From positions 1 to 37,129 of the forward strand of contig NZ_RHOG01000030.1 of NCBI RefSeq assembly GCF_003946405.1: 37,129 nt of DNA, in the 5' to 3' direction. Made by a program: the position numbers and the translations under genes. Origin of the DNA: Lacticaseibacillus yichunensis. Its GTDB lineage: Bacteria; Bacillota; Bacilli; Lactobacillales; Lactobacillaceae. Below, piece by piece: positions 26,564 to 33,826 of this stretch (positions within the stretch are counted from its first letter, which is position 1; each line of letters begins with the position of its first letter). The notes beneath the pieces are model-generated. The model ran no database searches. It had not been told where the DNA came from and saw only the letters and a program-made list of their open reading frames with translations.

Positions 26564-26624
26564 GATAACGGTAACAAAGGTTTATTGATTGTAAAAGCGG
26601 TTTCAACTTTGCATAATAAAATAC
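26564..26624 (+). promoter_or_regulatory. malE promoter with LacI-type operator and cre-like site
   Basis: Operator TGATAACGGTAACA at 26564-26577 has one mismatch to TGTTANCGNTAACA. The -35 TTGTAA (26589-26594) and -10 CATAAT (26612-26617) are 17 nt apart. A cre-like TAAAAGCGGTTTCA at 26592-26605 has one mismatch to TGNAANCGNTTNCA and lies between the two hexamers, fitting CcpA repression. The leader to malE is ~130 nt, with GGGAGGAAT before the start. Confidence 0.7.
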
Positions 26625-26753
26625 GTAAGGCAGCGACAGGCGAACTTAGATGAAATAATTTTGGCTAGACCAATTTTTAAAATCATATGAGCTCACTTAT
26701 CGACACTTCAAGTTAGGCGTTATCAGTCTATTTCATTAGGGAGGAATAGCATT

Positions 26754-27989
26754 ATGAAGTTATGGAAAAAGGTCATCATGGGGAGCGCATCGCTGGTTGC
26801 GATCACGCTGCTCGCAGCTTGCGGCTCCGGTTCGTCGTCCAGCGATAGCTCGACGAAGAGCTCTACTGCCACCAAGATCTCCGGCGATGTCACCCTCTGG
26901 GTCGATACCGCGCAGGTGCCGTCTTATAAGAAACTGGTCGCCAGTTTTGAAAAGAAGTACCCGGATGTCAACGTTAAGCTGACGCAAAGCCCGAACGGCT
27001 CATCCAACGCGAAGACGGATGTCGGCAAGGACCCAGCCAAGGCTGCGGATGTTTTCCAGGTGCCAAATGATCAGCTGGGGCAAATGGCTGAAGCCGGCTA
27101 CATCAATCCGCTGTCGCCAGACGCAGAAAAGGAAGTCAAGGCCGACAACATCGACATGGCCGCCACTGCGATGACCTGGAAGGATAAGATGTACGGTTAT
27201 CCATGGGCTCAGCAAGCCAACATCCTTTATTACAACAAGAGCAAATTGTCCGCAGACGATGTGAAGTCTTGGGACAGCTTGACGGCTAAAGGTGTGATCG
27301 GGCTGGACTTCACCGTGCCATACAACGTCTATCCTGTTTTCCTGACCGCCGGCACCAAGCTTTACGGCGATGATGGCGAAACACTGGACGGCTCCACGGT
27401 TGCTTCCGACGAAGGCGTGGCCGCGATGAAGTGGTTCGCACAGCAAAAGGCGAACAAGGGTGTCATGCAGACGTCCAACGCGTTGAACCAGCTCAAGGCT
27501 GGCAAGGTCGGCGCGATCATCGACGGCCCATGGGATGCCACGAACATCAAGAACTTGCTCGGCGATAACTTCGCTGTGACGACTCTGCCAACGCTGACCA
27601 TCAATGGCGAGCAAAAGCAGATGCAGGCATTTATCGGCGTGATGGCCTTCGCTGTCAACTCGCACACCGCGACCAAGAACCAAAAGGCCGCCCAGACGTT
27701 GGCCGCTTGGGTCACCAACAAGGCTGGTCAGACCGAACTTTACAAGAGCCAAGGTCAGATTCCTGTTAACAAGGAAGCCCTTGATGCCTCTGATGTAAAG
27801 GCTGATCCGGTTGCCGTTGCGGTCGACAAGCAGTCCGCCGTTTCGACGTTGATGCCGAAGATGCCGCAAATGGCAACGGTCTGGAATGATGCGGCGGCGC
27901 TGACCAACGGCGCGTACACCGGCTCCATCAAGGCGGCCGACTACATGACGCAGCTCCAGAAGTTCCAAGACGCCATTTCGAAGAAGTAA
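26754..27989 (+). CDS. malE: Maltose/maltodextrin ABC transporter substrate-binding lipoprotein
   Basis: The 411-residue extracellular binding protein is anchored by lipid. The signal peptide ends in the lipobox LAAC, with Cys23 as the modified residue, followed by a Ser/Thr-rich linker. The mature part is a family 1 solute-binding fold (VTLWVDTAQVPSYKKLVASFEKKYP split by variable positions; later the W-rich ligand region YGYPWAQQANILYYNKS and IDGPWDATN). It captures maltose and maltodextrins and delivers them to MalF-MalG. It has its own promoter. A partial terminator at 28006-28034 between malE and malF would let the binding protein be made in excess over the permease. Confidence 0.94.
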   Translation: MKLWKKVIMGSASLVAITLLAACGSGSSSSDSSTKSSTATKISGDVTLWVDTAQVPSYKKLVASFEKKYPDVNVKLTQSPNGSSNAKTDVGKDPAKAADVFQVPNDQLGQMAEAGYINPLSPDAEKEVKADNIDMAATAMTWKDKMYGYPWAQQANILYYNKSKLSADDVKSWDSLTAKGVIGLDFTVPYNVYPVFLTAGTKLYGDDGETLDGSTVASDEGVAAMKWFAQQKANKGVMQTSNALNQLKAGKVGAIIDGPWDATNIKNLLGDNFAVTTLPTLTINGEQKQMQAFIGVMAFAVNSHTATKNQKAAQTLAAWVTNKAGQTELYKSQGQIPVNKEALDASDVKADPVAVAVDKQSAVSTLMPKMPQMATVWNDAAALTNGAYTGSIKAADYMTQLQKFQDAISKK

Positions 27990-28005
27990 TTTAAGACGCT
28001 CGAGC

Positions 28006-28034
28006 AAAGGTTGGGCCGTGCGCTCAACCTTTTC
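28006..28034 (+). terminator. Attenuator-type hairpin between malE and malF
   Basis: AAAGGTTGGGC 28006-28016 pairs with GCTCAACCTTT 28022-28032 (G-T pairs included), with a short T run. malF has no promoter of its own, so partial read-through is likely. Confidence 0.65.
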
Positions 28035-28054
28035 TCTTAAAAGGAGAAGGTTCT

Positions 28055-29413
28055 ATGTTTAAGAGAAAAAATAAGCGCAAGCCCGCAGCGACATACAGGG
28101 AAGTCTTCACCAAAGGCGACTGGGCGACCAAGCTCTCGTTCGTCGTGATGGGGGCCAGCCAGTTGAAGCACAAACAATGGGCAAAAGGCCTGGCCTTTTT
28201 ACTCATCGAAGTCGGCTTCTTCGTTTGGCTCATCCACACTGGGATCAGTGAGCTGTCGCTTTTCACCTCGCTGGGCCCGATCAAGGCCAAAAAAGTGGTC
28301 TTCGACAACGCCCAGGGGATCTACATCACCAAGTTGCCGAGCAATTCGGTGGTCATCCTGCTGTTCGGGGTGCTGGCGCTGATCATCTTGGCGGCGCTGA
28401 TCGGCCTGTATATCTTCAACTTGCGCTCGACCCGCAATCTTTATGTCGCAGACCGCGACCATGAAACGATCGAGACCAACAAACAGGAGCTCAAGTCCCT
28501 GTTTGATACCCGCCTGCACGCGACGTTGATGACCATTCCAATCATTTTGATTGTGGCCTTCACCGTCTTGCCGACGATGTACATGATCTCGATGGCGTTT
28601 ACTAATTATAACCGCGAGCACGCGATCGCCTTTTCCTGGACCGGGTTCCAGGCGTTCGGGCAAGTCCTTTCCGGGGACCTGGCCGGCACGTTCTTCCCAG
28701 TTTTGGGTTGGACGCTGCTGTGGGCGGTGATGGCCACGGCCACCACGTTCTTCTTCGGCGTTTTGCTGGCGATGCTGATCGAATCAAAAGGAATACGCTT
28801 CAAAGGCTTCTGGCGCACGCTGTTCATCATCGTGTACGCCGTGCCGCAATTCGTGTCACTACTTTTGATGGCGCAGTTCCTTGATCTGCAAGGGCCACTG
28901 AACAACTTGCTGCTCAGCTGGGGCTGGATCGATCACGCGATCAACTTCATCGGCGCCTCCGCCAATCCGTGGGTCGCGCGGGCCACGGTCATCGTGGTCA
29001 ACATGTGGATCGGGATTCCGGTGTCCATGCTGGTCTCCACCGCGATCATTCAGAACCTGCCGCAAGATCAGATCGAAGCGGCGCGGATGGATGGGGCGGG
29101 TCCCCTTCAAGTTTTCCGCCACATCACGTTCCCGCAGATCTTGTTCGTCATGGCGCCGAGTCTCATCCAGCAGTTCATCGGCAACATCAACAACTTCAAC
29201 GTCATCTATCTGTTGACGGGCGGGTATCCGATGAACAACAACTACAACGGTGCCGGCGATACCGACCTGCTTGTCACGTGGTTGTATAATCTGACATTCG
29301 GGCAGCTGCAGCGCTACAACGCCTCTGCGGTCTTGGGGATCTTGATCTTCATCATCAGTGCGGTGTTCTCGCTGCTGGCATACCGTCGCACAAACGCATT
29401 CAAGGAGGGCTAA
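28055..29413 (+). CDS. malF: Maltodextrin ABC transporter permease MalF
   Basis: This 452-residue polytopic membrane protein has a basic cytoplasmic N-terminus (MFKRKNKRKPAATYREV). An extra hydrophobic segment (AFLLIEVGFFVWLI) and a second segment around residue 100 come before the conserved permease core, a pattern typical of MalF proteins of Firmicutes. The EAA loop, which contacts the ATPase, is EAARMDGAGPLQVFRHITFP. A good AAAGGAGAAGG ribosome-binding site precedes ATG 28055. The stop is followed after four nt by malG. It forms the channel heterodimer with MalG. The ATPase partner is not encoded in the window. Confidence 0.94.
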   Translation: MFKRKNKRKPAATYREVFTKGDWATKLSFVVMGASQLKHKQWAKGLAFLLIEVGFFVWLIHTGISELSLFTSLGPIKAKKVVFDNAQGIYITKLPSNSVVILLFGVLALIILAALIGLYIFNLRSTRNLYVADRDHETIETNKQELKSLFDTRLHATLMTIPIILIVAFTVLPTMYMISMAFTNYNREHAIAFSWTGFQAFGQVLSGDLAGTFFPVLGWTLLWAVMATATTFFFGVLLAMLIESKGIRFKGFWRTLFIIVYAVPQFVSLLLMAQFLDLQGPLNNLLLSWGWIDHAINFIGASANPWVARATVIVVNMWIGIPVSMLVSTAIIQNLPQDQIEAARMDGAGPLQVFRHITFPQILFVMAPSLIQQFIGNINNFNVIYLLTGGYPMNNNYNGAGDTDLLVTWLYNLTFGQLQRYNASAVLGILIFIISAVFSLLAYRRTNAFKEG

Positions 29414-29417
29414 CGAG

Positions 29418-30275
29418 ATGAAATCTTATCATGAACGTCAACGCGTCTCCTTGATCTCGCGTTATGTGTTGTTGATCTTCTTGGCGCTGGTCTGGCTGTT
29501 TCCAATCGTGTGGATCGTGCTCGCGAGTTTTTCCTATAACGACACGGGCTTTATTTCCACGATCTGGCCGGAGCAGTTCACCATTCAAAACTATGTCGGG
29601 ATCTTGACCAACAGCCAGTTCCCATTCCTGTACTGGATCCGCAACACCCTGGTGGTCTCCTTGGTCTCCATGGTGCTGTCGACCTTTGTAACGATCTCCG
29701 TGGCGTATTCGCTGTCTCGGCTGCGTTTCAAATTCCGGAAGCCGTTTCTGCAGATTGCCTTGGTCCTGGGGATGTTCCCTGGGTTCATGTCGATGATCGC
29801 CTTGTACTACATTCTGAAGTCCTTCAACATGCTGAACCTGGCCGGTTTGACGATGGTCTACATCGGTGGCGCGGGCCTCGGGTTCTACATTGCAAAAGGG
29901 TTCTTCGACACCATTCCGATCGCGATCGATGAGGCGGCCGTGATGGATGGCGCAACCAAGTGGCAAAGCTTCATTCACGTGGGCCTGCCGCTGTCGCGCC
30001 CGATGATCGTCTACACCGCCTTGACCACCTTCATGGCGCCATGGGTCGACTTCATCTTCTCAGGGATCATCCTGAGTTCATCCGGCAACCCAAAGGACTA
30101 CACCATCGCGTATGGCCTGTACAACATGCTGCACAGCGCAAAAGGCGCCTCAACCACCTACTTCGCGCAGTTCATCGCAGGATGTGTGATCATCGCCATC
30201 CCAATCACCATCATCTTCGTGATCATGCAGAAGTTCTACGTGAACGGCATTACACAGGGCGCGGATAAAGGATAA
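29418..30275 (+). CDS. malG: Maltodextrin ABC transporter permease MalG
   Basis: This 285-residue permease has about six membrane helices and the EAA loop DEAAVMDGATKWQSFIHVGLPLSRP (split by variable positions). I chose ATG 29418, after AAGGAGGG in the end of malF, over the longer frame from 29358, which overlaps malF and starts inside its coding sequence. The C-terminus ends NGITQGADKG, typical for the family, which supports a complete gene. A shared malG/malF organisation is normal, but here the next gene is not an ATPase. Hairpin units and a terminator follow instead. Confidence 0.94.
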   Translation: MKSYHERQRVSLISRYVLLIFLALVWLFPIVWIVLASFSYNDTGFISTIWPEQFTIQNYVGILTNSQFPFLYWIRNTLVVSLVSMVLSTFVTISVAYSLSRLRFKFRKPFLQIALVLGMFPGFMSMIALYYILKSFNMLNLAGLTMVYIGGAGLGFYIAKGFFDTIPIAIDEAAVMDGATKWQSFIHVGLPLSRPMIVYTALTTFMAPWVDFIFSGIILSSSGNPKDYTIAYGLYNMLHSAKGASTTYFAQFIAGCVIIAIPITIIFVIMQKFYVNGITQGADKG

Positions 30276-30603
30276 CCAGTGCGGAGACCCGCGCTTATGA
30301 CCGGACAGCTAGCTGCGGCAAGCGCTTTGCTCGCGTCCTTTGCGAGCAGAGTGATTGACGTTGCTAGATGCGCCGGTCATGCGGGGCGCAGCACGAGGAT
30401 GAGAACCAGTGCGGAAGCCCGCGGTTATGGTCGTGCAGCTAGGCTCGCCTTGCGCATTGGACCGGTCTTAGGCCAGTGTGTGAGGCGACCTAGATGTCTC
30501 GACCATGCGGGCTGGAGCACGACGATTCTGAAATGGCGGACGTCCGCAACTGGTGGCGCGAAATGGCGGAGCGCCAATCTAACATATTGGCGCACGCAAC
30601 CAG
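30276..30603. repeat. Hairpin-element array 2 between malG and malP
   Basis: Two direct units start with CCAGTGCGGA at 30276 and 30406 (period 130). Unit D pairs ATGACCGG 30297-30304 with CCGGTCAT 30373-30380, CAGCTAGC with GCTAGATG, and TGCTCGC 30328-30334 with GCGAGCA 30342-30348. Unit E pairs ATGGTCG 30427-30433 with CGACCAT 30500-30506, CAGCTAGG 30436-30443 with CCTAGATG 30489-30496, and CGCCT with AGGCG. A further hairpin is GCGCCAAT 30571-30578 / ATTGGCGC 30586-30593. Units D and E match unit A of array 1 in the opposite orientation. I see no gene here; the ORFs are stem by-products. Confidence 0.8.
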
Positions 30604-30682
30604 AACGACCAACGCACCGCCACCCCGGCCCTCCGCACCCATTTTCCCAATAACCCAGCGCCCGCCAACCACAAGGCGCACC

Positions 30683-30719
30683 AAAAAAGCGGGACAAACG
30701 CGTATTGCCCCGCTTTTTT
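30683..30719. terminator. Terminator of the malEFG unit
   Basis: AAAAAAGCGGGACAA 30683-30697 pairs with TTGCCCCGCTTTTTT 30705-30719 (one mismatch). It separates malEFG and hairpin array 2 from the malP promoter. Confidence 0.85.
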
Positions 30720-30732
30720 CGACCGGTGATGT

Positions 30733-30794
30733 TGTTATCGGTAACACCAAGGCGTCTGTTGTCGTGCCGCCTGGCTGCCTTTACGCTTAGGAAT
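30733..30794 (+). promoter_or_regulatory. malP promoter with upstream LacI-type operator
   Basis: TGTTATCGGTAACA at 30733-30746 is followed after 33 nt by TTTACGCTTAGGA at 30780-30792, the same arrangement as malL. TTGTCG (30759-30764) and TACGCT (30782-30787) form a weak core promoter with 17-nt spacing, putting the operator near -54. Confidence 0.65.
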
Positions 30795-30824
30795 GTGAAC
30801 AGTGACAAGGAGAAGTGAAGACAT

Positions 30825-33083
30825 ATGAAACGAATTTTTGAGATCGATCCTTGGGTGATCAAAAGTCGCACGCTGAACCCCGAAGACAAGCGCCTCCAGG
30901 AGAGCCTGACCGCGATCGGCAACGGCTACATGGGCATGCGCGGCAACTTTGAGGAAGGCTATTCCGGCGACCACCTGCAAGGCACCTACTTGGCCGGCGT
31001 CTGGTATCCAGACAAGACCCGCGTTGGCTGGTGGAAAAATGGGTATCCCGAGTATTTTGGCAAGGCAATCAACGCCCCGAGCTTTATCGACTTCGGGCTG
31101 ACGCTCAATGGCGTGAAAATTGATCTGGCGACCCTTCGACCGAGTGATTTTTCCCTCGAGCTGGACATGCACCAGGGCCTGCTGACGCGCAGCTTCGTCG
31201 TCGAGGCAGGCGGCGCCAAGGTTCGGCTCACCTTCCAGCGCTTCTTATCCAACGAGATCAAGGAAGCGGGGCTGATCAAGCTGACCGCCGAGGCCTTGAC
31301 GGGGACGGCGACGCTCACGGCGACCCCGGCGCTTGATGGCAATGTCGTCAACGAAGACTCGAATTACGAGGATAGTTTCTGGCAGCCGCTGGGTGAAAAT
31401 CGTGAGGCGGAGACCATTCAGTTGATCACCAAGCCAAATCCGTTCAAGGTGCCACAATTCAGTGTGTTGCTCAAACAACACACCACGCTGAACGGCCAGC
31501 CGCTTCAAGGCACCGCCACCTCAACCAGTGGCCGGGTCCAGCGCGAGGCGAGCTTCACGCTGGCTGCCGGCGAGACGGCGGAGCTGGTCAAAACAGTGAT
31601 TGTGGTCACGAGCCGTGATGTGCCAACGGAGGCTCAGGCTGAGGCGGCGGAGACGCTGATGGCGCAGGCACTGGAGGCTGGCTGGGCCGGGTTGCTCGAT
31701 GCGCAGACGACTATTTGGGCGAAGCGCTGGGCGTTGTCGGATGTTGTGATCGACGGCGATGAGGCCGCGCAACAGGGCATCCGCTTCAACATTTTCCAAC
31801 TCTTCATGACGTATTATGGTGAGGATAAACGGCTGAACATCGGGCCAAAGGGCTTCACCGGCGAAAAATACGGTGGCGCGACCTATTGGGACACCGAGGC
31901 CTATATCGTGCCGATGTATTTGGCCACGACCAAGCCCGATGTGACCCGCGCGCTGCTCCAATATCGCCACGACCAGCTGCCCGGCGCATATCACAACGCC
32001 CAGCAACAGGGTCTTGCCGGGGCGCTGTTTCCGATGGTGACGTTCAATGGCATCGAATGTCACAACGAGTGGGAGATCACGTTTGAGGAGATTCACCGCA
32101 ATGGGGCAATCGCGTTTGCCATCAAGCAGTACACCGATTACACAGGCGATGAGTCCTATGTCAACGAAACGGGCATCGATGTGTTGGTTGGCATCAGCCG
32201 CTTTTGGGCGGACCGGGTGCATTTTTCCCAGCGCAAAGGCCAGTACATGATCCATGGTGTCACCGGGCCCAACGAGTATGAAAACAACGTCAACAATAAC
32301 TGGTACACCAACACGATGGCCCAGTGGACGCTGCAATACACACTGGCGCGCCTGCCGAAAGCGGACAAGGCTGTCGTTGAAAAATTGGCGGTCTCCGATG
32401 CGGAAAAGACGCACTGGCAGGACATCATCGACCGGATGTATTTTCCGGAAGACAAGGACCTTGGCATCTTCGTGCAGCACGACACGTTCCTGGACAAGGA
32501 CCTGCGCCCGGCCAGCAGCATTCCTGCCGATCAACGGCCGATTAATCAGCACTGGTCCTGGGATCACATTCTGCGCAGCCCGTACATCAAGCAGGCGGAT
32601 GTCTTGCAGGGCATCTATTTCCTGAATGACCGCTTCACGCGCGAACAAAAGGAGAAGAACTTCGACTTTTACGAACCGCTGACGGTGCATGAAAGCTCGT
32701 TGAGTGCCTCGATTCACGCGATCTTGGCGGCGGAGCTTGGCAAGGAAGACAAGGCCGTCGAGTTGTATGCCCGCACCGCGCGGCTGGATCTGGACAATTA
32801 CAACAACGACACGACAGACGGGTTGCACATCACCTCGATGTCCGGCTCGTGGCTCGCAATCGTCCAGGGCTTTGCGGGGATGCGCGACAACGATGATCAA
32901 CTGTCATTCAAGCCGTTTTTGCCAAAGGACTGGACGCATTACAGCTTCAAGATCCTGTACCGCGGGCGCACGCTGGCGATCTCGGTCACCCGCGAAGGCA
33001 CGGACATCGCGTTGGTGGCCGGCCCGGCACTGACCGTTGTCATTAACGGCAAGGCTGTAGCATTGCCGGCAGCTGAAAATTAA
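30825..33083 (+). CDS. malP: Maltose phosphorylase (GH65)
   Basis: This cytoplasmic enzyme converts maltose plus phosphate to D-glucose and beta-D-glucose-1-phosphate, saving ATP compared with hydrolysis. Its 752 residues are normal for GH65. The N-terminal beta-sandwich starts [22 protein letters not shown] (split by variable positions), and the (alpha/alpha)6 barrel contains the catalytic acid Glu484 in [14 protein letters not shown]. The segments [11 protein letters not shown] and [30 protein letters not shown] mark the active site. ATG 30825 follows AAGGAGAAG. It has its own promoter and operator and is followed by a strong terminator and pgmB. Kojibiose or trehalose phosphorylase are possible by family, but the maltose context decides. 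Confidence 0.94.
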   Translation: MKRIFEIDPWVIKSRTLNPEDKRLQESLTAIGNGYMGMRGNFEEGYSGDHLQGTYLAGVWYPDKTRVGWWKNGYPEYFGKAINAPSFIDFGLTLNGVKIDLATLRPSDFSLELDMHQGLLTRSFVVEAGGAKVRLTFQRFLSNEIKEAGLIKLTAEALTGTATLTATPALDGNVVNEDSNYEDSFWQPLGENREAETIQLITKPNPFKVPQFSVLLKQHTTLNGQPLQGTATSTSGRVQREASFTLAAGETAELVKTVIVVTSRDVPTEAQAEAAETLMAQALEAGWAGLLDAQTTIWAKRWALSDVVIDGDEAAQQGIRFNIFQLFMTYYGEDKRLNIGPKGFTGEKYGGATYWDTEAYIVPMYLATTKPDVTRALLQYRHDQLPGAYHNAQQQGLAGALFPMVTFNGIECHNEWEITFEEIHRNGAIAFAIKQYTDYTGDESYVNETGIDVLVGISRFWADRVHFSQRKGQYMIHGVTGPNEYENNVNNNWYTNTMAQWTLQYTLARLPKADKAVVEKLAVSDAEKTHWQDIIDRMYFPEDKDLGIFVQHDTFLDKDLRPASSIPADQRPINQHWSWDHILRSPYIKQADVLQGIYFLNDRFTREQKEKNFDFYEPLTVHESSLSASIHAILAAELGKEDKAVELYARTARLDLDNYNNDTTDGLHITSMSGSWLAIVQGFAGMRDNDDQLSFKPFLPKDWTHYSFKILYRGRTLAISVTREGTDIALVAGPALTVVINGKAVALPAAEN

Positions 33084-33090
33084 TTGGCTG

Positions 33091-33122
33091 GCGCCGCGCT
33101 GGAAATGGCGCGGCGCTTTTTT
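33091..33122 (+). terminator. Strong hairpin terminator between malP and pgmB
   Basis: GCGCCGCGC 33091-33099 pairs perfectly with GCGCGGCGC 33108-33116, followed by six T. pgmB starts 18 nt later without a visible promoter, so it would depend on read-through. Confidence 0.85.
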
Positions 33123-33139
33123 AAGAAGAGGAGACTATT

Positions 33140-33805
33140 ATGCTAAAAGGCTTACTGTTTGATCTGGATGGGGTGTTGACGGATTCGGCGAAGTTCCATC
33201 TCGCCGCCTGGGGCAAGGTTGCCGAATCGATTGGCATCACCTTGCCGCCCGAAGCCAACGATGGCTTGCGCGGCCGCTCGCGGATGGATTCGCTGGACTT
33301 TATTTTGCGTGGGGCCGGCCAGGAAGACCGCTTCACCGAGGCGGAAAAGGAAGCACTGGCGACCAAGAAAAACGCGATGTATGTCGAGGCAATCAAAAGC
33401 ATGACCCCAGCCGATATTTTGCCTGGGATCCCCCAGCTGTTGGCGGATGCGAAGGCGAAGCAGCTGAAAATGATCATTGCCTCGGCGTCAAAAAATGCGC
33501 CGACCATTTTGCGCCAGCTGAAGATCGCCGATGATTTTGATGGTATCGTGGATCCGGCCACGCTGCATCGCGGCAAGCCCGATCCGGAGATCTATGTGCG
33601 GGCCCAGGAACTCGCGGGGCTGCAGGCAGATGAGGTGGTCTCGTTCGAGGACGCCTCGGCCGGGGTGGCGGCGATCAAGGCAGCGGGCCAATTCGCCGTG
33701 GGCATTGGTGACAAGACTGTTTTGGCGCAAGCCGACTATATCGTTCCGACCACCGCTGCGTTACAATTGAGCCAAATTGAGGCCGCTTTCAACGCACAGC
33801 ACTAG
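33140..33805 (+). CDS. pgmB: Beta-phosphoglucomutase
   Basis: This HAD-superfamily enzyme converts beta-glucose-1-phosphate, the product of MalP, to glucose-6-phosphate for glycolysis. Its 221 residues are the normal length. The N-terminal DLDGVLTD carries nucleophile Asp8 and acid/base Asp10. The helical cap region includes LRGRSRMDSL, the substrate-binding stretch. Later motifs are ASASKNAP (second HAD motif), GKPDPEI (third, Lys) and SFEDASAGVAA (fourth, acidic pair for Mg). AAGAGGAG precedes ATG 33140. It lies between malP and the GH31 gene, the standard lactobacillus arrangement. Confidence 0.95.
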   Translation: MLKGLLFDLDGVLTDSAKFHLAAWGKVAESIGITLPPEANDGLRGRSRMDSLDFILRGAGQEDRFTEAEKEALATKKNAMYVEAIKSMTPADILPGIPQLLADAKAKQLKMIIASASKNAPTILRQLKIADDFDGIVDPATLHRGKPDPEIYVRAQELAGLQADEVVSFEDASAGVAAIKAAGQFAVGIGDKTVLAQADYIVPTTAALQLSQIEAAFNAQH

Positions 33806-33826
33806 CGGTCATGGAGGCTATTCATT

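Noticed and set aside
25141-26577. 478-codon - strand open frame opposite the neopullulanase gene
   Set aside because: It is a shadow of a clearly recognised GH13 gene.
29358-29417. Longer start for malG
   Set aside because: The extension lies inside the malF coding sequence, whereas ATG 29418 has AAGGAGGG at the right distance and gives the usual family N-terminus.
30279-30653. 124-codon ORF after malG
   Set aside because: It runs through hairpin units D and E in a composition unlike a protein, and has no ribosome-binding site; a missing ATPase was looked for in all frames and not found.
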